Positions 13,801-27,300 of a DNA stretch of 64,000 bases are shown piece after piece (position 1 is the stretch's first letter; every line of letters begins with the position of its first letter). The translations under genes were made by a program, and so were the position numbers. The DNA lies in assembly GCF_014633365.1 (NCBI RefSeq), contig NC_068339.1, positions 12,857,925 to 12,921,924 of the forward strand. Direction: 5' to 3'. The stretch comes from Diospyros lotus (taxonomy: Eukaryota > Streptophyta > Magnoliopsida > Ericales > Ebenaceae). The notes beneath the pieces are model-generated. The model was not told where the DNA came from. It ran no database searches and saw nothing but the letters and a program-made list of their open reading frames with translations.

Positions 13801-15520
13801 ACAAAAATCGTAGATACATATGTGGAAATAAACTCTCTTATATTTTACAGAAGTAATACAGGCCTATTTATAGGGTTGGAGATTACATCATAGGAAAGAT
13901 TACACTTGCTAAAACTAGGAAAGATTAGGCTGTACAAAAAACATAGGGAAGGTTGACTGTACAAGGATAGAAAAGTATCCTAAAAACTGGTCAAAGATTA
14001 ATCTTAGCAGTCTCTAAAAACTAAAGATAAGACTAGCTTCTAAACCAAGGATGATTTGATTAATGAATCTCTTGAGATTATAGCCAATCATTCCTTATAT
14101 CTTACCCAGGCATCAACAATATATATATATATACATACAAATAGATATATATAGAATATCCTCCACAACAATGCCAACACAATGTAAAAGTTCTTAATTT
14201 GAATGACCAACTCTTATAGAGCCTTGGTTCGCATCTAACAGACTAAGGGCTTAGATCATCAAGTAACCCTTTAACCCTCACTGTTAATGAAAAATCTAAA
14301 GGAACAAAATTAGTACAAGCTGAAGTCAACCAACAAGTTTCGTGTAGATACAGACACATCAATGAATAATGTAAGCAAACATTTCTAATTAAAAAGGGAT
14401 AGCGAACACCAGGCATGTGCAAATTACATGATCTACAGGTATTTCTACACAAAGACATTGTTTAAGCATTTTCAGCAAACTAGATAAAACATTCACGGAA
14501 TTCAATTCACCAAGACACTTTCCACTTAAAAAAAATACAACGGAACACATCCGATTTTTCTTCTAAGAGAAAATTACCTACATATAATAAGATAACCAAT
14601 TACACGATCTCTTCTACAAGAGAAAAAAAAAAAAAAAAAACATTAGAAGCAAAGGAGCAACCTAGTTTCCAATAAAAAATAGTTGAAATATCAAAGTAAA
14701 ATTCTCAACACTTCACCTGTGACAGCACATTTATATTGGCGCATAAAATAACACTTGCACATCAAATCACCACACCAACAGTAGTACAAGGCCAAAATGC
14801 AACATTTGAAAGTTTAATGCTAACATTAAACTGCGCACATACAAATAATGTAACAATTCAAAGTGCGTGCTAACAGGAATTGCATATAACTTATACAGAC
14901 ACGCAAACACATATGCGAAGGGGTGGAAAGAGAGTGTTTTAATGCTAACAGGAACTGAATGCAAACGAATATTGCGTATGCATAAATACTCGCGCGCATG
15001 TGAGCAGATTAGGATTACCATTTTCCAGTGAGAGTGGAAAATCGGTCCACAACTCCGGCCGAAACGAAATCTCGTGAACAAAGTCGAGAACTTCCCCCGT
15101 AATCCCTGCCACCTCATAGTCGGCGCCACCGTCCTCGTCTCCTTCAACATCATTGCCTCGGCTCTCAAACTGCCACAAGTTGGAGGCCAAGCGAGATATC
15201 TCGGAAACCGCTTTATTAGTGGATAGGAGGGAGAGGGAGGACTTGAAGCTACCGCTGATCTCGACTAGATCGTTTTTTATGCCGAGGAGTGTATCCGACG
15301 AGGCCTCGGCGACGGCGGCGGAGGAAGAGGACTCGGAGATTACAGCAGTTGGTGGCGGGGCGAGAAAGGCGGCGACGCCGCGTAGTTGGCGGCCGATGGT
15401 GGCGCCGAGGACGGAGAGGTCGTCTCGGAGGCCGGCGGTGGGGGAGTGATCGGGAGACGGAGCTTGATCTTCGTCGGAACGGAAGGGGTTTGGGAGAGAG
15501 ATTGAAAGCCAAGAGGACAT
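7870..15520 (-). CDS. BSD domain-containing protein
   Basis: Complete gene with coding exons 15520-15019, 9139-8955 and 8367-7870, which join in phase to 394 aa. Residues 1-167 hold a Ser/Ala-rich N-terminus and the start of the conserved region (AVSEISRLASNLWQF, VLDFVHEISFRPELW). The BSD domain runs over about residues 145-225 and keeps the hallmark Phe-Trp pair (F205 W206 in EKNFWMIYF). The C-terminus is acidic (EEEDDG, LEDDDYDLFGG, EGEDSFDWLTID). BSD domains are three-helix modules found in TFIIH p62, synapse-associated and DOS2-like proteins; the plant members of this size are poorly characterised. Intron 1 is 5879 bp and GT-AG. Intron 2 appears to be GC-AG (AAG|GCAAAG). A GA-rich 5' leader lies upstream. 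The start is the first ATG of the long frame, with no competing upstream Met. Confidence 0.9.
8368..8954 (-). other. BSD gene intron 2, GC-AG class
   Basis: The coding frame ends at CCC AAG and the following bases are GCAAAG, not GT. The acceptor is CCTGCAG before ATTGTTGAAG. Phase 0 is kept on both sides, and no GT near the exon end restores the frame. GC donors are a known minor class in plants. Confidence 0.75.
9610..9743. repeat. 67-bp tandem duplication
   Basis: Two near-identical copies with the second starting 67 bp after the first; the unit includes CATGGCTCTC and TTGTTGTGGACTACTGTCAT. The open frame across it (MALHLTEVMALLLWTTVILD) is a by-product of the repeat. Confidence 0.9.
10440..10800. 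mobile_element. RTE-type LINE 3' fragments
   Basis: About 10440-10540 matches, on the minus strand, the RTE motif encoded as MC-H-RKDKIR. From about 10565 to 10800 the plus strand reads a decayed RTE C-terminus: a RPKRTWREILKHDIG-like block, an IIHVTGPT-like block matching the family's RIHVADPT, then CCCCACCTAGTGGGATTAAG, which is the RTE tail. Two fragments in opposite orientation lie side by side. Confidence 0.7.
10963..11041. repeat. 39-bp tandem duplication
   Basis: Two copies of a unit containing TTGATTGGGATTGTTCTTCA, 39 bp apart, with few differences. Confidence 0.85.
11311..11907 (-). mobile_element. Solo LTR (Copia-like)
   Basis: On the minus strand the 597-bp sequence begins TGTTGTGTTTG and ends TATCAACA, the standard TG...CA limits. 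It is flanked by identical 5-bp target duplications ATTAT (11306-11310, 11908-11912). A TATA-like CATAAATAAG lies about one third in, as in an LTR promoter. No internal domain is adjacent, so it is a solo LTR. Confidence 0.85.
12764..13020. mobile_element. Solo LTR, 257 bp
   Basis: Begins TGTTAAGGAG and ends CTCTTACA, with perfect 5-bp duplications ATAAT (12759-12763, 13021-13025). There is no internal sequence next to it. The family is unknown. Confidence 0.85.
13821..14118 (-). mobile_element. Probable solo LTR, 298 bp
   Basis: The minus strand reads TGTTGATGCC to TTTCCACA, with an internal AACCCTATAAATAGG promoter-like box. The flanks are ACATA and ATATA, one mismatch, and the right one lies in an AT microsatellite, so the duplication is less certain than for the other solo LTRs. 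Confidence 0.65.
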
Positions 15521-15624
15521 TGTTTGTTGTTGGTTTTAGGAGTTAGGAGAGAGAAAGCATCGGGAATTTTGAAGAGAGTGAAGGAGGAGAGAAGAGAGTC
15601 TTCACCTTCAATCTCTGCTCTCTG

Positions 15625-15647
15625 CTCTCTCTCTCTCTCTCTCTCTC
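15625..15647 (-). promoter_or_regulatory. GA repeat in BSD gene 5' leader
   Basis: A (CT)n tract on the plus strand, so (GA)n on the gene strand, about 105 bp upstream of the BSD start codon. GA repeats in plant leaders and promoters are known binding sites for BPC-type GAGA-binding proteins; a role here is inference. Confidence 0.45.
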
Positions 15648-15701
15648 GTCCAACCCCAACCCTCCTAGTCCTATGCCATTATGATGATAGATCAACAGAG
15701 A

Positions 15702-15702
15702 A

Positions 15703-15747
<45 letters not shown>

Positions 15748-15748
15748 T
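15702..15748. repeat. (ATT)n microsatellite
   Basis: About 15 ATT units just upstream of the BSD gene leader. Confidence 0.95.
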
Positions 15749-18311
15749 ATTGTAAATATAAAATCAGATTCTGCAGACTGCGGGAGTTTCATTAATAAAA
15801 TTTAAGCCCACCTTAATTTCTCATTTCATCCTAATCTTAATTCTAATTCTGACTCATCTTCTTAATTCTTCTTAATTTAGAATATATATATTATTATATG
15901 ATATAAGAGTCTACTACTATTGTTAAGCATATTACAATTTTTTTAGAATTTTTCTATTTATTTATTTTTTTCGCTTAGATATCTCCAACATATTTATTTT
16001 TCTTTGTTTTCAAATTCAAAGTACTTTTTATTGTTGATAATAAATACATCTTATTTTCTCATATATCATCAATTAATAATAATATTTTAAATTTAAAAAT
16101 AAGAAATAAAACATAAATCTTATCTGAAAATCAAAGAGATTTGAATTTTTTTTATATTGCATCTTGAATACACAAAATATAATTTTATTTATTTATTTAT
16201 GCCTATTCTCAAATAAGGTCACATGGGAAGATGGGTAATGTTAAAATAAGATTCACTAAAATAATTCTTGATCATCTCTATTTATGGATATATTATTTAA
16301 ATGATTTTCATATTTTATGTAGTCTTTATTTTTATATTTTATTTTTCTTTCTTTTTTTCTCACCCTTTGGAGGGACAACAGCCACCAGAGATAGTTACGA
16401 CATATAAAATTTTCTTAACATCTGAACATAATGATATAAGAAGAAAGTAATGGAGTATATTTCTATTGTCAAACTACTAGTATTTATCTTAGAATATGAA
16501 ATCAATCGCATAAATTTTAGTTTTAGCTCAATCTGCCTAAAATTAAAATTCAAGTTATTTGACTGAACACAATTTGTGCTGATTATTGTTTACCTAACCC
16601 AACTTTCCTGTTTTATCTGTGCACGAGACCGGTTGTAGATAGAATATAGACACCAAATTGTATAAACTAATTGACAGCTCCTAAGTAAAGAAGAACAGGC
16701 AGGCAGGCAGCACAGAGGTTTGATTGCTTTGCAAATCTGTCTAAGCTCTGCCCGTACGTAGCTCAGATGGGACCAGGACAGAAGTAGACATATGTTAATC
16801 CACCTGCTCCCTCCCTCATTTGTAATGTTACATCCTTGTGTGTCCTAATTTAGACTAGAGGCACTCTGCAAATCAACTGTTGAACAGACCTTTATGCAAA
16901 AATCATGGCCTAGCAAATGGAAAGATGCCAACAAGGAAAGTGTCATTCCCACGTCATTCCAACACAGTAACACCACTTTCCAATGAATGATAAAAGGTAG
17001 TCTGGCCAATTAGAAGGGACTTTTCAAATCTATGGTTATAAAAAATATGCAAAACTATGGCACCAAATTTTTACCAATTATGTGAATAAAATCGCTTCCG
17101 GTTTGGTCAAATTAAATTAAATAAATTCTAATTTACAAATCATTTTCATATAACAATTCGATACAAATAATGTTAACAAATAACTATTAGGTAAAATAAT
17201 GCTGGAAAATTGGCAACTAATTGACAGGTAACCAGTTATGAGCCCTCATTATCTGTTCTGCTTTCAGATAAACTTAAGCTTAACTGCACCACAATCTAGA
17301 AAGTAAGTCTAGTTATTTTGAATTAGCAATCTGATGGTAACTTACCTACTCACAAACTACTCCTAGCACCCTGTGCATGAACTAGACAAAGAAATTGTGT
17401 TCCTCCACGTGGGACTACTGGTACTAACGTGTGTGCTGGCTTTCTAGACTCCAGTAGAACACATAAGTCTATACAGCTGAACCTGTGCAATTCTTCCTTC
17501 AATCATTCTAAAGACTTGCCCAGCTACAAAGTTGAAATGCTTGGTCTCTTGTTGCCCAAACCATAACAACTTCCAAAAAACAAGACCTGAAAGCAGCTGG
17601 ATAAGAGCCAAGGCTGGTCGATTCAAACGCGTCTCAACAAACTCAGACAAGGTTCAAATCTCTAGTGATCCGAGACAGAAACATCCCTTGCAACCAGCAA
17701 GGCAAGCCGTGGGCAATGGTGCTAGGTAACTTTATGGGGAAAAAAAGAGAGCATAATACTAAAAACCTTTTGAGTTTCAAAATCCCTCCACCGAACCTTA
17801 ATATCAATTTATAGGAAATTTATATCTCAGGTTTGCAAACTCCCATATAGCTTGGATTATTATAATACAAAGTATACATTAACAAGTTATTTTCCTCAAT
17901 AGCAGGCCACATATTCACTAAAGAATGGTTACACAAAATGAATTAAGAAAAAAATAAAATTAAAAAACCTACAGATGGCATATAGCAAGACTCAAGTGCC
18001 TTGAAAGCCTAGAAAATGTGTCAAAAAAATGGCTTATGATGGTCTAGAATCTTGAACTTGGCATGTGAATATGTAGCGCAACACCAGTGTTCCACTGCCT
18101 CCCGAATACTGATGCCATTTTCTCTAGGTCATAAGACTATTCCTGAGCACCTGAACTATATTACAAAAAGATAATAAATAAGCAGTGAGATAGGAACAGA
18201 CAATATAAGTAACAAGAACATAAATACAAGTGCTACAATTGCCATGTTGCAACAATCAAAAGCTTGAAAATCCATTTATCAAAACTAGGGAAGAAGCATG
18301 GAGGACTACCT

Positions 18312-21300
18312 TCAAGATCGCTTCACAACAGCAGTAGCAAAGTATGGATGGTGGTTGAACTCATAGTAGACCTTTAGTGATGGCTCTAAATTTCCTAACC
18401 GTGATATTAGGTTTAGGGCAACACCATTGTGCTCTGCTACCTGCTCAATCCGCCGTAGCTCAGCCATCCTCTCCATGTCATGAGCGAAGCTACTATGGAG
18501 CTCCTTTGCAATCCTCTGAGCATCTTTAAAACAATTGCGCATAACTAGAGTCTGTAGAAAGACCGGCACAATATTTCATGAGATAATCACTACAGTGAAA
18601 AATGATAGTTTAAAATACTTACAGATAAACGAGCACGGGTGGTAGATTCCTTGAATGAGAAGTATGATATGTGCTCAGGAATGGAAGCTTTCAGTAGAAG
18701 CTCAAAGTGCTGAATAAATCTCTGATAGGGAACAAAGAAGATAAAAACTAAAATAAGGAAAAAGGAATAGGCAGATACAGTGAAAAACCAACATTATTTC
18801 AATGAGTAAATTATGCACTCCTGAGGTTTTAAGAAATATGGAGAGTACCCTTCACATTTTAGAAATTACATTAATCACCCTTGAATCTGATGGACATTAA
18901 TAAATAAGTATGTTCACTATTTTTCCCTTAAAATAAGATTTGTATTTAATAAAAAATAGTAGATATTTTAAGCCAGATCAAAAGACTAATTGTCCTTTAG
19001 TCATCCAAGGGCACTAATCAATCCAGGCACCCTGAGGTCTTACAAAAAATACACGAAGAACCCGTCCTTGGAGTTGTTCTGCAACCACCATTTTGGATTC
19101 CTGGATGAAGCCAGTGAAGCATTTTGTCTCCTCCAAATGCCACCATTCTCTCTCTGGGTCTCCTCCATTACAAAATTTTCCGGTTTTATCGAAGTCCCAT
19201 TTTTGCAAATTTCAGAAAAGTGAAAGATACTCTGTATATTGTAAAACCTCAGGGCTACTCCCTAAAAATTGTATGGTACTCTCTTTAAGGGTATAATGGA
19301 CCATTACACTAACTTGAGGCATTTGTTAAATCTGACTAACAGCTATCCAATGGCAAGGAGGCATATGATACAATTTTTAACAATAGGGATATTCAATGTA
19401 AATTTGAAATGTCAGGGGTACTCGTTTTTATATCAAACCTCAAGGGAGGGTGCATGGTGTACTTTACCCTATTTTAATTTATTAGAACATCACATCACCT
19501 CAATGTATAGCAATGGATTAGTTAGCAACCAACTTCACATAGATTAAGAGTAACAGTTGTAGTTCATATAAATGATTTAAGAAATTCAAACAGCTAGCAC
19601 AAGCTGCAACTTTTAAGAAAGCCTTATTTTATTTGCTTAACGTTTAAAATGCATTACTTCTGAAGATTTTAGCCTCAGGAAATACAACAGGTCATTTTCT
19701 GTTTGATTGTCAAGTCAAAGAAGCAACTAACTTTGTTAAACAACATATGATAATGTAACTGAGGCATGAGCCAGTAGGTTAATGAAACTAGCGCAATGCC
19801 ATCCACTGTAATCTCATACTTGAGTACTGAGAGTATATACATAACTGAAGAGGAAAAAAAATTGTCACCTCATGCTCAGTGTTAAATGGGCCTGGACTTG
19901 TGAAGACATTGTGTTCATTCCTCAGTGCAGCAAGCATCTGGAAAAGCTTAACTAATTAACACGGCATCTGGATTCTGATAATAAACATACTACAAGCACA
20001 AATCCACAACATTGGCAAAAACACAAGTCAATTTAACCCCAGAAACCTCACAGAGAGACCTGTCACAGTTGGTTTCATATCTACCAATGTATGAGTTCTA
20101 AACACTAAAGGAGATAAAACAACATACTAAGCCTCTATCCTACTATGTGGGGTAGGCTACAAACACTAAACAAGATGGGGAGGCAAATTCTTTCCACATT
20201 AATATTCTGAAGGAGATGAGCAAAAAGTTCAGGATCACCTAGCACAAGTGTGCTTACCATTGTGAGCCCTTCAGCAAGAAATATATGGCACTGAAGAAGT
20301 AAGACTGTAGGAGGGATTTGATAATCCCTTGACAAATCCTTCAGAGCATCTTTCTTCTTTTTCCCCTTCCGTTTAACTGATCAACAATTATCAAAGGGGT
20401 CAAATACGTGAACAGGTAGTAATCACTCAAGTTAAAAACTGTAATACCAAGTGTAAAGCAAAATCTATCTGTAGTGCCACAAGTGCTTCATGAGCAAATT
20501 ATAATATTAATAAACTATCACCAGATATTTGCTTGCAGGAAAAGAAAGCTAGACCACCAACGAAGGGACCTCATGCACAAATATCTGATCTCACTAAATT
20601 TGGTATAAACAAAATAATGACAGCAATCTGAGCTACAGTTTTCTCAAAACTGTCTTATTAAGTCTCTGAAAATCTAGAAAAATGTAGAAGCCGAAATGTT
20701 CAACCTTATTCACATTTTGGGTACATAAAGCTTTCATATCCATGCATGTACAGAACTCAAAGTAGCCAATCTCAAAATAATCCTAATTAATACTACTTCC
20801 CGACAATATAACTAACCAGTTTCATTGCTTGTCAAGATCTTGAGATGTGTTTTCTCAGCAAGCTTGATCAGGACAATGTAAATATACCAGTATACCATGC
20901 AATATTCGCTGGGAGAATACAGCTCCAGTTCAAAGCCTAATGTGAGAAAATGTGAAGCTATCCAGTATGTTTGCTCCTCCACCCATGGGAGAATGTGTTT
21001 GCATATCTTCGTATAAAAGTTCTGCAAACATTAGATAGAACTGAAATAAATATATGCATCAGAAGACCACATTCATTGACATTTATTAAAAAATATATAT
21101 TTGAAAAAAACTAGGGAAACATTGTAAAGGTGGAGAAAATCAACTCAGCTAGGGGCAGTCAGTTTCTATCTGATTGAACATATACATACAAAAAAGACCA
21201 AGTTCAATAATGTTAAAGATAGAAAAAGTAATGTGACACAATGAAACTGAAAAAAGGTGATGACTCAGCTAAAAAGCTGTTTCAATCTGATTACAGTTAC

Positions 21301-24300
21301 ATAATACCGAGTATTCAGCTACAGAAATATACCAACCATGTAAATGAGTGCATAATTCTGCTTCAATGATTTGCAGTGCCACCACTAAGTTGGGAAGATT
21401 CCAGAAATTTTATACAGTGGGGGCACAATTTATAATCTAGAATTATCATTCACAAAATATAGATAAAAAAATGTATTCACTATATCTTGAAACCTAGGAC
21501 ACTTTCCACCAAAATGGTAGCAATTGCTTCTCTACGACACCACCACCACCAAGCCTTATTCCCACTTGGGGTTTCTAGTTTGCCATCATCTCCACCCATG
21601 ACTATATTTTCTGTAAGGTCATTATATTTCATGTCATACCTAAGAGTTTCCCACCAAGTTCTTCGGCTCACATATCCAAATTATTATAGAACCCTCTTGT
21701 AAATCTTATCTTAAATAAGTATCACTCCAACATCATTACAAATAACCTTATTTCTTTTGTCTTTTCTTGTATGATTGTACATCCATCATAGCCTAGAAAA
21801 TTTCTCCATTACTCTAACCAGTAGAAAGGTCTCAAACAAGAAATGAATGGTGATAAGCAAGACTTCTGTGCAAGACACTAATTGATAGAATTTCAAACTG
21901 TGACCATCAGCCAACCTCATCCTTTGCTGACACCAATACAACATATGAGTATGGTTGTGAGGACACTGCCACAAATCAATATTACTTTTCTTGTGTGAAG
22001 AAAGCCAACTGAGTCCATTGCCACCAAGTTGACCTTCCTCAAAAGTGGGTGGCCACCAGGAACACAAGCTTGTCTTGCAGCATCTTTGTCAATTCCATAA
22101 CTGCACATAATATGCTGACCCAGAAAATCTGTTGGTTGCACAATGCTTAAATAGATAGAGCATCAAATTTCAAAATTAAATCCTAGTCTTGAATCAACTT
22201 CTAGCAACATAGCTTGTCATCCCTTCCCCTAGATGGATAACCAGGGAAAGGATGGAGTAGGAAGAAATTGGCATCCACTTGGACATTGTCAATTTACTTA
22301 TGAAAGAACAAACTCAAAATGGTTCTTAAATTAAGTATGCTTTTGAAGGAACCCTTATCCAGGATGCATATTCAACCTCTCTCACAGTTCATACTGACTA
22401 ACAATGCTCCTATTTGCTCAAAAGTCACAAATGAAAACCTTTGAGTAGACAACTTGTGAATGACCTGTTCTTAGAGGGGCACAAGGAATGTAAAAATATC
22501 CTTGTTTAGTTTAAACCTCTATTTCAAGGATTCTACCACAATCCAGGGCCAATGAGGCTATAACCCTATTTATCTCCTCCAAAATCATCCGAGTAACCAG
22601 GCAGGGTTCAACTTTCAAGACCTCCTTTTGCATCACATAAGCCTGATAGCATGGAATTGATACAAAGGCATAACAATAAACTATTTAGTATGCTGCAGAT
22701 CACAATTCAGTACTGCAGTACTCTGTTGGAGGCCTTGTTCGAACAAACTCTAATTGTATGGTTCAAGTTAAAGGAGTAAACTAGCAGCACAAACATTTAA
22801 GAATAAAGAGGTGTTCTACTGGGAAGAAATCTGCTTACATATCCAATTTTAAAGTGAAGGAAAGATGGTGACAACTGGACTGCGACAACAAGAGAACTGG
22901 TTAGATAATGACCCAAATGCTGAATGACTAGAAAATTCAGATTGAGGAAATTCCTGTTAGTGCATACATTATCTCAAAACAATTCAAGGCATATCAAAGC
23001 CCAATAAGATCTAATAAAAGCACAGCTTATAGTGCAATGCAGAAATCAGTAACACACCTCGTCACTTAGAGTTCTTGAGCTCTCTCCAAGTTCCTTTCCA
23101 AAAGCCAGTTCCAACTGTGAAAAGGCCAGTTATTCAGCAACCAAATGCATAAATAACCACCCATGCTTTTACCAAAGAAAACCTTGAAGCATAGTTGACA
23201 TAGATATTAAAGAAGCATAATAAAAATACCATTGCTAACAGTTTTTATGCAAAAGCATGCATAATTTTTAGTATGCACACCATAGGTGCTAGCAGCAACC
23301 AAACCATGCCTACACCATAAAAAATAATAGGTACTTAATATATGGTACCTTGTTGATTCTTTGGTGGTGACAGATAAATGTTCTGCATCTCTAAATCACC
23401 TTAGCTAAACTAAAATTTTAAGCAGATATACTTGTGGAGTGGAATAGTAAGCTTAGGAAATCAAATGTGGTATTAATGACAGGGTAACACCAACTTAAAT
23501 AGAAATATAAAAAGGCAGAGTGCAAATCTCAACCATTACATTTTGACTAACTCAAGCATGGCCAGTAAACTAAACATTCACCAGCACAACTTGATTTCAT
23601 AGAAAATAACTTGGAAATGTCCAACCATGACTGAAAGTACAGGCTTCCATCCTTCCATTTTTCTTTCTTTTTGATAAGAAACAGCCATGGTAGGACTTGG
23701 AACCTCCCAATATTTAGAAAAAGCAATTTTTGATAAATAAAATACATGCACAAGTGTCTCTTACTATATGTTCTTATGAAAAAACTATTCACTATGGAGG
23801 AAACTGTCAAGGCCAAGGCAGAATATGATATTCATTTTAAATTATCTGTTGACCACGTTTCAAGCTGGAAATAGACTTTTATCCTGAAATCTCATTCAGA
23901 ATGATGCAGCTGCAATGCCCCCTTTTTTTCACATTACGGATAAGAGTATTTGTCTCCCTTTTACCCCCCAAAATAGAAGGCCCACAATGAGCCACAACAT
24001 TCTTTGGCTAATTTATAATAAAAACTGTTTGGATAGTACTCTTTCAAGAGAGACATAATAAATTATGTTGAATTTTGAAAGCTAAATGTTCATGTATCAG
24101 TCAAACTCTATATATCATATAATAATTAGATTTTCCATACAAGAAGATGTGCAGTTCATGAAGGCTAAAACAGACTTGTTCAGGAAAACATAGATAGGCT
24201 TCATGGGGGGAGGCTTCATAAACAAAGTTAAAAGAAAGTTTGCATGCATAAATAAATAAAATTATCTAGTCATTGTTCTGTTTTTCAGGCATCAGATCCT

Positions 24301-27300
24301 TCTACTTCAAAAATTTTCACATGCATGGCACATGAGTGTCCTCAAAGGATACATATTTATGCAGATTGGTGTAGTGCTTTTGACACATAAAATATTGGAC
24401 AACTACTGATGAAAGTTTTTCTAAAAACATTACCAAGTTCACTTTTTTCCGAGGGGCTACTTGCAAATTGACAACTGTTCAGACTATTTGCTATTTGGAT
24501 CACACACATGCAAAATGAACAGCTTTTTCATATTTTTAAACAAAAACCATTGGTCATCTAGGCAGTAAACACACACACACACATGAATATATATATATGA
24601 AGAAGAAATAGAGAATTGATTGGAACAAAGTAAAAAATTAAGAAACAAAGAAATTATCACAGCAGATGCAACTTGATAGCATTTTTTTATATTATATTGA
24701 GAGGCAAAATCTGGGTACCTGTATTTATTGGTGTACTCATTAACAAAATTGAGTTAGATCATATTGAAACTTCTTTGACTGCATTGGATGAGACCACTGA
24801 CCAGCCCAGGTCATAAATTGACAATAACATACATGGCAAAATTTCAAAGATGTAAAAGCTGAGAAAAACAGCCTTTCTAGTTAATACATATTTATCAGGA
24901 CAGAGGCATGGCCTTATAATTTTCTTTCATATAATACGCTGAAAGGAGGAAGAAACAAAGAAGGAAAACACTATCCACAAAATGAAAAAACTAGCCAAAA
25001 GGCAAGCTACATATATTAGCCATGCAAATCCAAGATGCTGGAGATATGGAACTGGACCCCAGTGCTATTAGGAAAAAATATTTTTGCAGTAACATCATAT
25101 TCCTCAAGTCTTGTGTTAAGAGACTAATGCCCTAGTTAGACAGGTCAAGTACTATCAGATATTTTACAGTAACATCAAGGGATGCACAAGATTTCTCCTT
25201 TTTCTTTTGTTGATAATAGATAGCCAGCACAAATTAAGGAAGCTAGCATAAGCCATAAATCACGAAAGTCGAGCCTAGAGATGTCAAAAGGGCCAGCCTG
25301 GCCCGGCCCTTTTAGCCATGGGTAGGGCCCGGCCTGGCCCACGGCCCCCCTGTAGGGGGCCGGGCCGGGCCAGCTCATGGGCCTTAGCCCACAGGGCCTA
25401 GCGGACCGGGCTTGGTGGGCCTAGCCCACAAGCCCTGGTAAGTCGGGTCCACTGAGCCCGACCCCTTTTTCTTTTTTTAAATAATTTCTTTTTAAAAAAT
25501 AATACATATATAAATATCAAAATAATGCATATATAAAAATCATTTTTTTTCTTTTCAAACAATTTTTTATCTTAAGTTTTAAATATTATTTTATCATTTT
25601 ATATTTCAAAAATTCTATATGCCTTGTAAATTTTCTTGTGAATTGATACGAAAATAATGCATAAATAAAAAGGAGAATGTTTATTTATAATTTAAATATA
25701 TAAAAAATTTAGCTTAAAAATTTTAAATATATTGATGGTTGTTATTTATATATATTGCAAAATGTAAATTTTTTAACATCCAATATCAATAATTAATAAA
25801 AAATAACATAGTTAAAAAAATAAATGAGCAAGAAACATTGGGATTCCCAACTTGGGAATAACATAAGATCCCAAAGGGGCGGCCCAGTGGGCCTAACTGG
25901 CCGGGCCCATAAGGGCCTCATGTGCCCGGCCCATAGGGGCCCAATGGGCCTGGCCCAGTGGGCCACAGGGACGGGCTGGGCTGGGTTTCTTGGATGGGCC
26001 CGGGCCGTGGGCCCAAATTCTTTGGCCCGGCCCTTTTGACATCTCTAGTCAAGCCATTCCCCACTTGAATATTGATGCCATTAATGAGTCAACATGCTGA
26101 ACCTGGGTCAAAAAATCATGTTAAAAATGCTTAAGCCAAATAAGCAGACTTTTCAATGTAATTACAAAAAATATCATTGTGCCAACAGCGAAAGAGCTTA
26201 GGCATTCAGCTAACCAGTCCCCATTAAGTCACTAACTATCAGACAAGGCAAACATTCACAGTAGGAAATCAAGAGGGGGATACACTTAAGGAAGATAAGG
26301 AACATGCTTGAAAGGAAACAAGGGAATAAGCAATTTGAGTGAGTCCAATGAAAGGTAAAAACCATATTAATAAAATAGAAGTGCAAACCTGTATATAAAT
26401 GCAACGCCAATCCTGTAAAATTTTGCCAAGCTTACGCCTCTGCCATGCAGCATTCGCACAAAGAATTTTAAGTAAACTGACCACTAACTGCAACATCAAA
26501 ACAATGGTAATGCATTAAATAAAGCCAACTTATGCCAATAAGCTGAACTAAATCAAAGTCTCAGCACCCCCCCCCCCCCCCAATGTGTGAAAACCCACAA
26601 AAAAATGCATATATATAAACAAAAATGGCAGAAAATTAAACCAAGAACTACAGGGGGAAAAGACCAAACAAGAAAAGGAGACAAAAGAAGAAAGAGGCAA
26701 AGACCTAACATCCTTATTTGATGAAAAAAACAAACAAAAGAAAGGCAGATCTTATGTATTTTACCTGCTCTAGCTGCAAAAGAACTTCGATCTTTGGAAG
26801 ATTATAGCTCTTTGGTACCTCAGGCAAAGAAGCTGCTTTAGAAATCACAGCAAAGACAGGGTCCCGTCCATAGAGTTTCCCATCTTGAACCAGTAGAACC
26901 TGTTCATCGGTTTTCAGGGTTAGAAGACTGTAATAAATGATGGTGATAACTACTACATTATGAGGAAAAGAAGGGACAAGGATATAAGGAAAAATAACAT
27001 CTTTCTCACAAAGATATGGCAAAAAGGCCTATAATTGGAAAGAGGAAAAACAAATCACTAATGAAGAGCGTGGTGAAAGTTAGAGCCCCTAGTATGGTCA
27101 AAACAAAAAATAATGCAGAACAGCCATTGTGTACAAACATGTCCATAAAATAATAATAGAAGATAAATGTATCATCCATGCAATCAAATGCTTACAATAG
27201 AATAAATAATAATAGGGTTCAAGAGGAAAGGATCCTCCAGTAACTTATTCACCACATACATGAAGAGCTGTAGACTAGTGACTCTTCGGCAAAAAGGGGA

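Larger units (their letters stand above)
9140..15018 (-). other. BSD gene intron 1 (5.9 kb)
   Basis: GT-AG intron, phase 1. It contains three solo LTRs (11311-11907, 12764-13020, 13821-14118), RTE LINE pieces near 10440-10800 and two tandem duplications (9610-9743, 10963-11041). The remaining stretches 9140-9609, 9744-10439, 11042-11305, 11913-12758, 13026-13815 and 14124-15018 are AT-rich and hold nothing I can identify. No extra exon is needed, because exons 1 and 2 join in phase within a conserved domain. Confidence 0.75.
15521..18311. other. Intergenic region between NAA35 and BSD genes
   Basis: Both neighbours are on the minus strand, so this holds the BSD promoter and 5' leader (right of 15520) and the NAA35 3' UTR (left of 18312). 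It contains a (CT)n run and an (ATT)n run. A GGTTCAAATCTC stretch near 17652 resembles a tRNA B box but has no fold or A box. No gene was seen. Confidence 0.6.

Noticed and set aside
15153..15546. Open frames antisense to, or in other frames of, BSD exon 1
   Set aside because: They are Arg/Ser-rich shadows of the GC-rich first exon; the minus-strand frame is the one that continues into a BSD domain.
17640..17740. tRNA or SINE candidate around GGTTCAAATCTC
   Set aside because: There is a B-box-like string but no A box at the right distance, no cloverleaf and no SINE tail.
25175..26039. Gly/Pro-rich open frames
   Set aside because: They arise from the GGGCC-rich ends of the hAT element, not from a gene.
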